Shown here piece after piece: positions 22,889 through 34,479 of a DNA stretch of 64,000 nucleotides (position 1 is its first letter; each line of letters opens with the position of its first letter). The DNA comes from Phyto melanocephala. Taxonomy: Eukaryota; Arthropoda; Insecta; Diptera; Rhinophoridae. The stretch covers positions 70,442,578 to 70,506,577 of the forward strand of contig OW799233.1 in NCBI GenBank assembly GCA_941918925.1, written 5' to 3'. The notes under the pieces are model-generated. The model did no database searches and was not told the DNA's origin. It saw only the letters and a list, made by a program, of their open reading frames with translations. The position numbers and the translations under genes are program-made.

Positions 22889-22891
<3 letters not shown>
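21055..22891. mobile_element. TIR element inserted in gypsy 1 (family unassigned)
   Basis: The ends TGGGTCAATTT plus A-run (21055) and its inverse at 22881-22891 lie in TA repeats, so the target was (TA)n or the insertion created TA duplications. Inside, GTGACGCTCA occurs four times exactly (21240-21249 inverted, 21563-21572, 22365-22374, 22556-22565) and twice with one mismatch (21582-21591, 22208-22217). A short basic frame lies at 22010-22143. No transposase core seen. Confidence 0.65.
22010..22143 (-). pseudogene. Short basic helical peptide remnant
   Basis: The minus strand reads MAAERAQRYREKIKLDKARN then a Lys/Arg-rich helix and stop. The AERxxRYREKIK pattern recurs at the N-terminal region of proteins from insect DNA transposons. 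It may be the first exon of the parent element's gene. Function unknown. Confidence 0.4.
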
Positions 22892-22936
<45 letters not shown>

Positions 22937-23126
22937 CTTATGTTTAACATATTTTTTTTCTCTTTATTTTTAAAAATTTAGTGTAAATATATATTTTTGT
23001 TGGTTACTAATAGTTATTGTTAAACATACTTATACACATATTTTTTTTAACTTATCCGGTATATTTTTAAGCCACGTAAAATGAAATATTTAAAGATTGT
23101 AATATTAAAAAAAAAAAAAAAAATAT

Positions 23127-23138
23127 GAAGGGGGTAGT
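23127..23138 (+). promoter_or_regulatory. Gypsy 1 polypurine tract
   Basis: GAAGGGGGTAG follows an A-run and abuts the 3' LTR. Confidence 0.7.
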
Positions 23139-23387
23139 TGTTGGGTATTTACGTATCATAGAGATCATTATTAATAATTCGCATTTATTGCATGTATTCT
23201 TTTCGTGACAACAACAACAACAGCAAAGGGATTGCTGAAAACCTTTTGCTTCCTCTTGTAAGATCATTCACTTTTTGTACAGCAAATGAATTGCAAGCTA
23301 GATTAAAAAGAAAATTAAATAAATAGAATATTAAAAATTATAATAGGCTCTAATTGTTTTATTTCATAAAGGGCTGAGTTTATTACA
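23139..23387 (+). repeat. Gypsy 1 3' LTR (249 bp)
   Basis: TGTTGGGTATTTACG...GAGTTTATTACA, followed by the duplicated TGGAT. Confidence 0.92.
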
Positions 23388-24368
23388 TGGATATAAGTGA
23401 AATAAATATTTAAAAACATGTAATTATTTTAATAGAATTGTGTACAAAATAATAGTTAAAAAGTAATTAAGTTTTTTCCAAATGTTTTAAATTATTATAA
23501 AAATAATAGTATTCTTGCGGAATAATAGGCTTTAATGCTTGTAAATGCTTCCATTTGCTTAATTGAATAGGACGTGGACCAGTTTGTAAGGTATTTAATT
23601 CTACATGACCACCGTATGATTTGATTCTAGTCGGAAGAACTTTATATTCGTCATCAAAATTAACTTTATATTTAATATTTCCACTGGGTAGATATATAAG
23701 GGATTTTATTTGTGATACGGTAGGATCATTTTTTTGTCGACCTGGCCTAATAGATGTAAAACGAATAAGTTTTTTTCTGGTATAGTCTTTAAAAAATTCA
23801 AAGTTAAGATACAGAGCATCAAAGGGCATTTTAAAAGCTTTATTATCTATTTTAATGTTTTTTCTGGCTTCTTTTGTTACTCTTATGTTATCGTTTGGCA
23901 AATAAATTGTCTGATTTTTTAGCTTCATCTCAATTTTAGCGTGTGCACTATCACACTCCATTTGAGTGTGCCCCTTTTCTAAGTACTTCTGTTCAATTAC
24001 CTTAGTATTTTCTATAGAAACATTGGACAGTGCATTTGATAAAAAGTGGTTACGATTTTGATAGCCACAACCATCCATACGTATCTGACAAACAATGGAT
24101 GTTTAAATGGTGTATTATACATGAAATGAAACTTGATGCAGACAGATCTCCATTAGTTTCATTGATTGGTTGCGAAATTATAAATTGTAAAGTTGTGTAC
24201 TTGAAGACGCTGTTTATAGTAAATAGCAGATGCGTTTATATCTGGACAAAGTTTTACTGCTTGTGCATCCATAGTAAACACATGACATCGTCCTTCGTGA
24301 GCTGCAATTTTGTCCCGTTGTTTTTCTAAATGAGCACGTTGTTTTTTTTTCGAAATATGTATGTTATA

Positions 24369-25291
24369 AAGGGTGTTTTTTTAAGCCCGATAGAACTTGA
24401 AATTGTAAAAAATAACACAAAAAATTAAATTGTAATCCAAATTTTTTTTGTATTCGAAAGATCAATACGTGACATTAACATTTGAAAATGATTTCGGGCA
24501 TATGGGCACCGCGGCTGTTCTTGACGAAGCGCATTCTGGACGTCCGTTGTTTTATCGCAAAATTGTGTTCAGCGATGAGGCGCATTTTTGGCTTAACGGG
24601 TTTGTTAATAAGCAAAATTGCCGCATATGGAGCGAGACCAATCCACAAGAGACCCTACAGACTCCATTACATCCAGAAAAATGCACCGTTTGGTGCGGTT
24701 TTCACGCTGGTGGCATCATCGGACCTTATTTCTTCAAAAATGAGGCCGGAGCTCGCGTTACGGTCAATGGAGATCGTTACCGCACCATGATCAATGATTT
24801 TTTGTTTGAAAATATGGATGACATTGATCCGGAGTAGATGTGGTTTCAACAGGATGGCGCTACGTGCCATACGGCGAACGCAACCATCGACTTATTGAAA
24901 TCAAAATTTGGCGATAAGTTGATTTCGAGAAATGGACCTGTCAATTGGCCTCCAAGGTCGTGCGATTTGACACCTCTCGATTATTTCCTGTGGGGCTACG
25001 TGAAGTCACTGGTTTATGCTGATAAACCAGCAACAATTGACGCCTTGGAGGGCAGCATTGTTCGTGTTATTCGTGACATACGGCCAGCAGTGCTCGAAAA
25101 AGTGGCCCAAAATTGGACGTCCAGAATGCGCTTCGTCAAGAACAGCCGCGGTGCCCATATGCCCGAAATCATTTTCAAGTGTTAATGTCACGTATTGATC
25201 TTTCGAATAAAAAAAAAATTTTGATTACAATTTAATTTTTTGTGTTATTTTTTACAATTTCAAGTTCTATCGGGCTTAAAAAAACACCCTT
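24369..25291 (+). mobile_element. DD41D (rosa-type) mariner with inverted duplication of its 3' end
   Basis: The ends AAGGGTGTTTTTTTAAGC are flanked by TA (24367-24368; 25292-25293). The inverted repeats are about 175 bp, far longer than a normal mariner TIR: the first 177 bases are the reverse complement of the last 177, including the coding end. The 5' third of the original element is gone. Confidence 0.85.
24448..25185 (+). pseudogene. Mariner transposase fragment (DD41D)
   Basis: Real transposase sequence begins after about 24545; before that the frame reads the inverted 3' end. The three catalytic Asp are visible in FSDEAHF, WFQQDGATCH and LTPLDYFLWG, with 41 residues between the second and third, the spacing of the rosa subfamily. 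An in-frame TAG at 24835-24837 splits the frame. The N-terminal DNA-binding domain is absent. The C-terminus reads GAHMPEIIFK. Confidence 0.85.
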
Positions 25292-26110
25292 TATTTACGT
25301 GATTCAACTTGTTTAGCTCTGAATCCAACACATGTGCCACATTCATCTTTATTAGGCTTATAAATATATAGCCAAATTTTTTTTCGTCAAAGAAATTGTA
25401 AAACGTAAAAGTTGATACCGGACGAACCTAATTCTCAAAACATTTAGATTTATAGTCCTTATAAATATCAGCTTTATTTTTAAATATTGTAGCAATGTAC
25501 TATTGTCTTTGCTGCAATAATGACTTTCCATTTTGTCTAGTTTTTCGAAGTAATGTTTTAAATACGTTTTATAACCACTTTTTTTTTAAAAAATGCTTAG
25601 GCCGCTGATTTTTATCACGGTTTTTTGACCAGCCAATATCTTAACATACCTCGATTTATAGAAAGAGTGGAAAGAAACATAGTTTTACATACTTGCAGAA
25701 ATTCGTGGTAGCAAGGAATTTTATAAATGAAGCTAATCTGTTTTTTAGAACTTTCCACTGAATTCCTTTTTTGGGAAGCTGTGTTACGTGGGTCTTTATA
25801 TAAACTAGCTTAGCTTCCCAGGACATATTCCAAAACGTTTTAAAAATATTTTATCTAGTGTCTTCACTGAATTTTTGGCAGTGGCAAGTTTTCTATAAAC
25901 ATCTTTTTGTTTTTTGTAACATTTTGCTTTACAACTTTATCGATTGTTGAAAATCCTAAATATTTCTGCCCCTTCTTACGCTTTTTCTTATTTTCTATTC
26001 GATTTTCTGATGCAGAAAAATGGACTCGCTTTCTTCGAAGACAAGAGACAACATTATTGTTTAAACGTTCGTTTTCGGAATCTGTAATAAATTGTTGGTA
26101 ACAATTATAA

Positions 26111-26372
26111 TTGCTTCGAATTTTAAATATTAACCTGTTATATGATCGCTCTCATCTTCTTTAGATGAAATCTAATCGATTGCAATACGCTGTAGAGAAT
26201 TAATTTGTTAGCTTATCACAAATTTCAATAAAAATTTTATGCACATACATATATTATTTAACAATATTTATTTTTTAATATATTTTAATTTTTATTATAT
26301 ACACAAATATTTTTTATGTAGATAGCATTTTTTTATAAAAAAAACAACGTATGTTAGATATAGGGTTGCCAT
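26111..26372. other. Unassigned sequence; carries hAT target
   Basis: AT-rich, no frame. GTTGCCAT at 26365-26372 is duplicated at 39616-39623. Confidence 0.6.
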
Positions 26373-26920
26373 TAGGGTGATCGACTATTCGACATTTTTA
26401 AGAAACCGGTTTTCAAATAGTTTGAAATTTTGAATTAGAAAAAAAAACCGGTTGCTCTTTCAAAAATTTAGAAAAAATCGGTTAACCGGTCGAATACTTT
26501 AAAAATATTTTTTTCTTATACCCATGACAGAGATACATATATAGGTATAAACTAGTTTGTTCTATGGTTTAATTGCAATTTAAGTTGACACACTTTCAAA
26601 AAATAAAATGCCGTTATATAAAATAAAGATGTTAAAGGACAGACACTTTTTACTTAAAGTGACCGAAAAGTTAAGTTTATGCTTTAATTACCTTTAACTT
26701 TTAAGGTTAGGTTTATAAATTTAAAAATGCAATTGTTTCTCTACATGAAACAAAATATGGCAACTTAATTGTGATTAATATTTTTTTTTCTACTTCGACC
26801 TTGTTAATTTTTTTTTTTAAGTTTTAATTTTCTAAAATTAGTGACACAAAACAGTAAATAAATCATCAAAAATGTTATTTCGTATTGTAAATAAAATTTA
26901 TAAATTTACATTGTTGCCAC

Positions 26921-27189
26921 TGTGGTGGATGGTGGCAATCGAAGTAAAAATAAAAACGATGTCGTTAGTGTCATGGTTTTCAACTGACTGACCTTTATTA
27001 ATGATTTCTTAAAGTATACATATGTATAACAGTTACATTACAATAAGTGTAAGTAAGAAGGTTAAAGCCTATATTAATATAAGTAAGTGTAAGTAGTCTA
27101 GTTATAGATTATCTATATATTAAGTAAGTATAAGTAATTTATTATAATAGTTTAGAGAATAAGATAATGGGTGATGCACTGGCACTACA
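26921..27189 (-). repeat. Gypsy 2 3' LTR (269 bp)
   Basis: TGTGGTGGATGGTGGCAATC...GGCACTACA; no difference from 37261-37529 seen. Confidence 0.95.
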
Positions 27190-27200
27190 CCTCCCTTCTA
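27190..27200 (-). promoter_or_regulatory. Gypsy 2 polypurine tract
   Basis: The minus strand TAGAAGGGAGG abuts the 3' LTR. Confidence 0.8.
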
Positions 27201-27415
27201 AAGAAAAAAAAAAATGATAATAATAATATATGTATATATACATTAATAAGTGTAGAACCAAATCAGTTGATCAAGCTGTTTGACTCCACATAAACATGTT
27301 CATCATTTTATTATTATTATTATTTTTTTTTTTTTTTTATAGTTTAGTTATATTATTAAGTTAGTTAGTTATATTTTTTTTTATAATTTAGTTTGTAAAA
27401 TATTCATGTTTACCC

Positions 27416-30400
27416 TTAAGCTATCCTTAATCTATCCTTATGTACAGTTTTTTCTTTTTTTGAAAATTCATTATAAATTGTTACATTCTTATCATTAATT
27501 TGTTTTATAATAAATGGACCTTCATAAATATGTCTAAATTTGTCATATGGTTCTCTTTTCAAAAGTACTTTATCATTTATTTTTAAATCACAAGGTTTTG
27601 CAAAGTAATCATAAAATTTCTTATTTCTAATTTTATGTTTTTCTATCAGATTTTTTGTTATAGCATGAGATTTTTGCAATCTATTTCATTGCAATAATTT
27701 TCTACATTGTATATAGGTTCAACTTCCCTAATATATAATTCATTTGGCATGATTGCTCTTTTTCCACATACTAATTCATATGGTGTAAATTTATTGTCAA
27801 ATACCGAACTAGAAGTAGTGTTGTGAAAAAATGTGAAATATCTTAAGTACGTATCCCAGTCCGAAATGTTTTCACGTATATATGATCTTATATACTCGTT
27901 AAAAACGCGATGACTTCTTTCAGCCGTTCCCAATGTTTGATGGTGATATGGTGTTGAAAAATTTATTTGAACATTTAAAAACTTACAAAGTTCACAAAAT
28001 ATTTCGTTTTTAAATTCCGTACCTAAATCCGATATAATATAATTCATTCTCCCGTAAATCAATATTAAATTCTCAAAAATTGACTGTGCAACTGTCTTTG
28101 CACTTTTATCAGGTATAGCTATAGTCACAAGATACTTCGTGAAGTCACAAATTAAAGTTAGAGCATATTTATTACCATATTTCGATACTGGTAATGGACC
28201 AATTGTGTCTAAAACTATTATATCAAACGGTTTGATAGGCGTCGGTGTCAATGTAAGTTCTTCTTTTGTGCCTTTTCTCACTTTATTCAAGTTGCATTCC
28301 TTGCAATTTGCAACATATGATGCAATATCCTTAGTCATTTTTCTCCAGTAAAATTTTGTACGTAATTTTGCATACAATCTTTTTCGTCCACAATGCCCAC
28401 CAAGAATTGGGTCGTTATGATAAATGTTCATCAGTTGCATTTTCTTTTCCTCATCAAATATTCTCTCAATTGGTTCAACTAATATAATTTCAAGAGATTT
28501 TAATATCTTGTTACCATAATCCTTCAGATCCTGAATAGTATATATTGTAAAAAATGTGTAATTTTTCGCCCATTCTACAGTATAAATGTCGTTATTGTTG
28601 GCTTCTTCTTGTAGCCTCGAAAGCATATCCTCGAAATTCAATGTTTAACAATATCAACGTTTATGAGAAATTTAAATTTAAATTTGTTATATATTTTCAA
28701 CTGTATTCTATAAATTTTGTCATTTTCGTAAAATATTTCAGACTTTACTTTTGAAACTTTCTGATTGAACAATTGTGAAAATTTATCATAAACTTGTGGT
28801 TTGATATTATCAGAACTTTCAAATGGTTTTATAGCGCTGTTGTTTTGCCTAGACATTGCTCGAGTTGTCATGGCCAAAACACTTTGCTCACTCGTTCCCG
28901 CTTTCAATTCGTCAATTGAAATGCGTGATAGAGCATCTGCTCCAACATTGTCTTTGCCTTTCACGTATTCGATGGAGAAATTGTATTCTGATAATCTTAG
29001 TTTTATTCTTGTTAATTTAGATGATGGGTCCTTCATATTAAATAGATAAACCAAGGGTCTATGATCCGTTCTAACGACAAATTCGATGCCATATACATAT
29101 GGTCTAAATTGATTTATGGCGAAATAAATTGCAAATAATTCTTGTTCTATGGTTGGTTTCTTTTGCTCTGCATGATTGAACGCTTTAGATGCATAATATA
29201 TTGGAAGATCATGACCATCGAAATTTTGACTTAAAATTGCTCCGCAACCAACCTTTGAAGCATCAACTGTAATGAAAAATTGCTTCGTAAAATCCGGATA
29301 TTTTAGAATTTTTGGAGAAATCATTTCAGATTTTATATTTTCAAATGCCTTTTGACATTTTTCATCCCATAGGAAATTTATTTTTTTTCTGGTTATATAA
29401 TTTAGAGGCGCTGCTAGAGAAGCAAAATTGGGAATAAATCTCCTATAGTAATTAGCGAAAGCAACGAAACGTTTGACAGCATCTTTGTCTGCGGGTACTG
29501 TATAATTTTTGATAGCTGAAATTTTAGAGTCATCGGGCAAAAGTCCATTTGAGGTACACTTATGACCCAAAAAAGTGACTTCAGGTCGAAAAAAATTACA
29601 CTTGTAGGGGTTAATTTTTAAATTGAATTTTCTCAAAACGTTAAAAACATCAGTTAAATTCTTTAAATGATGTTGTTTGCTACACCCAATTACAATAATG
29701 TCGTCTATATATAAAAAAGCCTTGTTAGGTTCTAAACCCGAAAACGCTATAGACATCATTCGTGAAAATGAGTTCGGAGCCACATTTAATCCGAAAGGTA
29801 GAACTTTCCAGCGAAATGCACCTTGATCTGTACTAAATGACGTTATATCCCTTGCATCGGGGTGAAGTGGTATTTGATGGAAACCAGAAAAAAGATCAAT
29901 TATAGAGAAATGTTTTGCTCGACCAAGATTATCTAATATATCGTCTATTCTTGGCAGAGGAAACTTATCCGCGACTAGTTTCTTGTTAATGGCTCTAAAA
30001 TCTACACACATACGATATGATTTGGAATTATCTGGACTTTTCTTTGGAACTAATATCAAAGGGCTATTGTAATTTGAAGTACTTGGTTCAATTAAGTCGT
30101 TATCAAGTAAACTCTGAACTTGCCATCTTATTTCAGTTCTTTGAGTGTAGGGCAAACGATAGTTTTTTACGTACACTGGTGTTGTATCACTGAGCCGTAG
30201 CTTTTGCTCATAAAAATTATTAATGGTCATCTTATCATTCTTCAAAGCGAATATATCCGCATACTTTTCGCATAACGGCATTAAATCTTTCTTGATATAA
30301 CTTGGCATTTTAGAGTCTAAGGTCATATTAAGGTCATTGACGCGCTTGTTGTTGGAAATATTTTCATTTATCGAATAAATGTAAAAATTAGAAACTTTTT

Positions 30401-30941
30401 CAAACTTGACATTAATATTCTGTACAAACTTAGTCTCATTTGTTGTATTTAAAATACGCAGAACAGGAGTACTTGTATTTACAATACATTTGCCGATAAA
30501 TGCACCGTCACAAATTTCCTGGGAATCAATAAAAATGGGTTCTGTTACTTTTTCTAACTGGACAACCCTAAATACTTCACATCTTGGTGGAAGAAAAAAC
30601 GAATTTTTGTTTGTTCCATGAAAAATTGGAATTATAACCTTATCACCATATACATTGAAGGAAATTGTCATTGTGTCATAATCAATTTTACATTTATTGG
30701 CCTTTAAAAAATCCTTACCCAATATGCCATCTGATGGTATATTGAAGTTATCAGGCACAATATGAAACACTTGTGATATTGAATAATTCGAAACTAACAA
30801 TTTCGTATTGATAGTGCCTAGTGATTTTGTTGTATTTGTTGTTATACCAACAATGTTAATTATACTCCGTTCGTTTATATGTAACTTTTTCCACAAACAA
30901 GATATTTTCATAACTGATATATCGGCTTGTGAATCGACTAA
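27416..30941 (-). pseudogene. Gypsy 2 pol: protease, RT, RNase H, integrase
   Basis: The protease DSQAD (D at about 30935) lies just upstream of the ATG at 30911. From that ATG: RT residues 250-480 with MCVDFRAINKK, SIIDLFSGFHQIPL and catalytic YIDD at 401-404; RNase H with TVDASKVGCGAIL and RTDHRPLVYLF. The frame breaks near 28640 (stop 28638-28640). Integrase follows (28641-27658): HHCC finger (HNDPILGGHCG...CKEC), Asp in VLDTIGPL, Asp in ISDLGTEF, Glu in TLGTAERSH. A one-base deletion in an A-run near 27670 shifts into the last 87 residues (27679-27416; KINDKVLLKREPYD). All catalytic residues are present. The frame is -1 relative to gag, as for programmed frameshifting. Confidence 0.92.
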
Positions 30942-31042
30942 AAATGAATTGGTTTTACAGAATGAAGCGTTGCATTTTAAATTTATGAAATCTGAAAAAT
31001 TTAAATTAAAGCTGTATATTGATTTTAAAAAATTGTCACTAT

Positions 31043-32380
31043 CTAATTTCGATTTTCTTCCTCCCTCAACACTTCTGGTTGAGGGACTTCCGCGTTTAAA
31101 GTTCTGACGTAAGCGCCCCGACCCTGGGAATTGTTTCTCAAGGATTGGGTATAATTTGACCTATTGTTGTGTCTACCGCGATTGTTATTATAACGTCCTC
31201 GGAAATTCGCATAATTGTCATTACCGCGATAGTTACTATTTGAGCTCACCCTGTGAAAATTGTGGCTATTACTACGAGAAAATTGTGAATTGTTTCCATC
31301 ACGATTACTAAAATTTGATCTGTTCCTATTATATCGCATCGCTAATACATGACTCTCTTTCTGAGTAGTTGACTCTTCAATAATTAATTTTGCCACAACA
31401 TCCTTTGGTTCGCTAAAAACCGTAGATGCCAAAATTGCTTTCACTAAATCAGATTTCGCATTATTCCTACAAATGCTGACAGTTTGCTCTACTGCCATCT
31501 CATGCGCTTTCTCCTTGGTCATACCTTCAATTACCAACGAGCGCTGTAATGCATCTGCAAGATCCTCAACATTCCTAGCAAAATCAACATAATCGTTATT
31601 TTTGACATGTAAAGACGCAATTCTCCCTGTTACTACCTTAGAATTATCCGGTTTTATTTTACTTTTAAGGGCATTCTCAATTTGTTCGATACTCGTTATG
31701 TTTTCCGGTAAAACTTCTCTTGCCTTTCCGTCTAATTTTGATTTTACAAAAGAAATAAAACATGTATTCAAATTATTATCTGTAAGTTCCTTGATTAAAT
31801 TAATTTTATCGATAAATGAGTTAAGTGTAAGAGGGTTGCCATCATAATTCTCCCGTATAATATTCGAACACATTGTTATAAATTTCGTTTTTGCCTCTAC
31901 AGAAGCCATATTCAAATTATTAGTAGTACTACCCGTTCTATCTATAAAATTAGTGCTTACTTTTACCTTAATATCCGTTTCCGAAAAAAAATCCAAATCT
32001 TCCTCAACCTGTGTGTCCGTTTCAATTTCACTTTCAGAACCTGAATCTGTTAAAACTTCTTTTCGTATATGTTCGAATAAATCTACACCAAATGGAACTT
32101 TAATTTTACAGTGTAGTTTACAAAAACATCTCAAAACTAATTCTCTGCAATGTAATATTTTATTATTAACTTTTGATTTTAAACCGATTGACAATTGATC
32201 GTTATAAGTAATTGTATAAGACAAAAGTTCGTTATAATTTTCAATTATTAAATTTATATATTCTTCAATTTTATTTGGGTTATTTGATATTGGTCGATTT
32301 TGTAGAATTCTCTTTTTAATTTTATAAAAATTAGAAACCAATTGATTAAATTTTGTAATTTGAAAATCTGATGTAGACAT
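31043..32380 (-). CDS. Gypsy 2 gag (445 aa)
   Basis: An intact frame from ATG 32380. The N-terminal half is helical with an acidic linker (SGSESEIETDTQVEEDLDF). The capsid-like core spans about 165-330 (FITMCSNIIRENYDGNPLTL; KLDGKAREVLPENI). The C-terminus is Asn/Arg/Gly-rich (RGNDNYANFRGRYNNNRG) with no CCHC knuckle, as in mdg1/412 gag, where basic repeats probably bind RNA. Pol begins in the -1 frame near the gag stop at 31043. Confidence 0.88.
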   Translation of the reverse strand: MSTSDFQITKFNQLVSNFYKIKKRILQNRPISNNPNKIEEYINLIIENYNELLSYTITYNDQLSIGLKSKVNNKILHCRELVLRCFCKLHCKIKVPFGVDLFEHIRKEVLTDSGSESEIETDTQVEEDLDFFSETDIKVKVSTNFIDRTGSTTNNLNMASVEAKTKFITMCSNIIRENYDGNPLTLNSFIDKINLIKELTDNNLNTCFISFVKSKLDGKAREVLPENITSIEQIENALKSKIKPDNSKVVTGRIASLHVKNNDYVDFARNVEDLADALQRSLVIEGMTKEKAHEMAVEQTVSICRNNAKSDLVKAILASTVFSEPKDVVAKLIIEESTTQKESHVLAMRYNRNRSNFSNRDGNNSQFSRSNSHNFHRVSSNSNYRGNDNYANFRGRYNNNRGRHNNRSNYTQSLRNNSQGRGAYVRTLNAEVPQPEVLREEENRN

Positions 32381-32997
32381 TTACCAAATTATTATTGTAA
32401 TTGTATTCATACAATTGCTGTGCTCGACTTTAAAGTAAATTGATCAAATATGAAAAAAAGTGATTATGTACGTAACTTTAAATATTTTCTTTTGTTTATT
32501 ATAATTTTTATTTTATTTAATTTAGTTCACTGAGTAAGCAAAAGAAATAAAATATTTACATGTATGTTCATATAAAAGAGATTTTTTTTTCGCGAATCTA
32601 CATAAGTAGTTATATAAATACAAAATATACCAAAATAATATTAAAAAGAACAATTAATTTCATATCATAGAATAGAACAATGTTATTGTATGTGTCAGTT
32701 TTATATTATTTTAGTTAATATTTAAATTTAAACAAAAAGAGAAAACATTTTCTTTTTTTTTAACATTTTTTTTTTTACACATTTTTTTTTATATATTTTT
32801 ATGTTTAAATTTACAGATTAATATTTACATATTTCTTTATTTATTATAATCAATATGTTTATAAGTTTAATTTTAATTCTTAAATTATGGTTGTAAAATA
32901 ACAATATTACAAGAATAATTTTGTTAGTTTTATACATAAGTATGCGAATAAGGAAATATTACATTAAACTGTAATAAATAGATTTTCTGCCGAAAGA
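32381..32997 (-). other. Gypsy 2 leader, 3' part
   Basis: Untranslated leader between gag and the DINE insertion. AT-rich, with TTTTCTGCCGAAA at about 32983 that recurs at about 36057. Confidence 0.7.
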
Positions 32998-33108
32998 AAA
33001 ACAAGTAAGAGCACTATATTCGGCTGTGCCGAATCTTTTATACCCACCACCAATTTTGTGTACATTTAAAGCACAATAATTATTATTTTGTTAATGGCTT
33101 TCTTTGTA

Positions 33109-33595
33109 GAGGGTGGTTAAATTTTTAATTTTAAAACAGAGGCCGAATTACGGCACTCGAACGTGATCGAAATTTGAAAACTCTTATTAGAATCTATATA
33201 CCTAAAGCATACTCGATCGTTCGAGTAAAATTTCGATCGATATCGAATGTCGTAATTCGGCCCCAGGTCTGTATAAAATGTTAGAACATCTATGAATGCC
33301 TTCTAAATTCGTTAAATGAGAAGCATTGCTGTTTATCGCGATAGTGTGGCAAAAAAACAGTCAACTTCGACTCATCATCGTGCCAAACAATTGAGCATCA
33401 GCAATGTTATTTAAAATTTGGACTATCGGATCGAGGTGTGCCGTTGAGGTCGCGGAGGCCATTTGGCCGATACTTTGTTCCATACATAATTGAACCATAC
33501 AAATATTATCATTAAAAAAAGCAATGATAATAATTTCCTAAATAATTTGTGTTTTATTCAAAATCAACATCGGCCCTTAAAATTTAACCACCCTT
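33109..33595 (+). mobile_element. Internally deleted mariner-family element, copy 2
   Basis: GAGGGTGGTTAAA at the left and TTTAACCACCCTT at the right, with TA on both sides (33107-33108; 33596-33597). It has the same structure as the 1-424 copy (THHRAQ- and GGHL-type remnants degraded). It contains a 124-bp insertion at 33140-33263. Confidence 0.8.
33140..33263. mobile_element. Palindromic MITE with CAG duplication
   Basis: The left end AGGCCGAATTACGGCACTCG and the inverted right end GGGCCGAATTACGACATTCG are flanked by CAG (33137-33139; 33264-33266). The homologous mariner copy at 115-135 (AAACAGGTCTGTAT) is the empty site, so both boundaries are demonstrated. Confidence 0.82.
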
Positions 33596-34479
33596 TATAA
33601 CTTGGATATGCTGGTAAAATGTTTTCGTAAATTAAGTGTTTCAGTGAAAATGGGCGTTAAAGTAAGCGTGTCAATAAAATTTCTGCTAATAAATACAACT
33701 TAGATATTTCAATATAGTCCGTAACTCTTCCAAAATATTTATTCATTGAGAAATTATATGAATTTGAAATAAAGTATTATATAGGATGTGGGCGTAAGAG
33801 TGGGCGTGTCACCTAAATTTTCTGGCATAACAATAACATTGACTAGAAGGATTTCCGTAGCAAATTTTATCATCATACCTCTAATTTTGTCGGTTTTATA
33901 AATTTAAATTTCATTAACAGTAAATAACGTGGAAAGTGAGCGTTATAGTAGGTGTGTCGAAGTTATTTATGCTAATAAATACAACTTAGATTTTTCAATA
34001 AAGTCCTTTATTATTCGATTTATAGAGAAATTATAAGAATTTGAGAGAAAACGTTGTATGGGAGGTTGGCGTGTCACATTTATTTTCCGTCAGAAGAAAG
34101 CCTTTGACCAAAAAGCAATTCCTGCAAAATTTCAGAATCGTAGATCTAAATTTGTCACTCTTATTAGGTTTAAAATTTTTAACATATTGGAAAATACACT
34201 GCGCGGTATAAATTTTCGTACATTTTGATCTCTAACTCCCTTCCTAATACATGCATTTAGGCAATTTTTCTTTCTTCCTTATACTCCGATTTAGCCAATT
34301 TTCTATTCCAAACAAACCTTGTGTATAAGACATATTCTGGCAAAATTTGAGCCCACTAGCTTTTTCGATGGGACCTCTATCGTGCTTTTAACAGACGGAC
34401 ATAGCTAGATCGCCGTCAAATGAAACCCCGATTAAGAATATACATACCATTTTTTTGGTGGCGGATATAAAAACTCAAA

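Larger units (their letters stand above)
16905..23387 (+). mobile_element. Ty3/gypsy retrotransposon 1
   Basis: LTRs at 16905-17172 and 23139-23387 (TGT...TTACA) enclose a gag-protease-RT-RNase H-integrase order with a 5-bp duplication TGGAT (16900-16904 and 23388-23392). A TIR element (21055-22891) sits in the 3' untranslated part. Several frameshifts and one nonsense codon make it inactive. The gag and protease resemble the lineage often annotated as K02A2.6-like (Mag-like); lineage is tentative. No envelope frame. Confidence 0.92.
23467..26090 (-). pseudogene. Family-K multicopy insect gene, decayed and split by a mariner
   Basis: The longest intact part (23467-24078, 203 aa) contains DGCGYQNRN (QNRN motif), EQKYLEKGHTQMECDSAHA and SIRPGRQKNDPTV. 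Upstream the protein continues in shifted frames: EKQRDKIAAHEGRCHVFTMD (about 24320-24260), then, beyond the mariner (24369-25291), NKDECGTCVGFRAKQVESRK (about 25380-25310), EKLDKMESHYC (about 25540) and FLQVCKTMFLSTL (about 25700). Reading resumes in register across the mariner once it and one TA are ignored. The family is common in insect genomes, function unknown to me; its D...GHTxMExD pattern may be a nuclease fold (inference). No TIRs found. Confidence 0.7.

Noticed and set aside
31602..32198. Plus-strand frames opposite gypsy 2 gag
   Set aside because: Antisense to an intact gag with clear lineage features.
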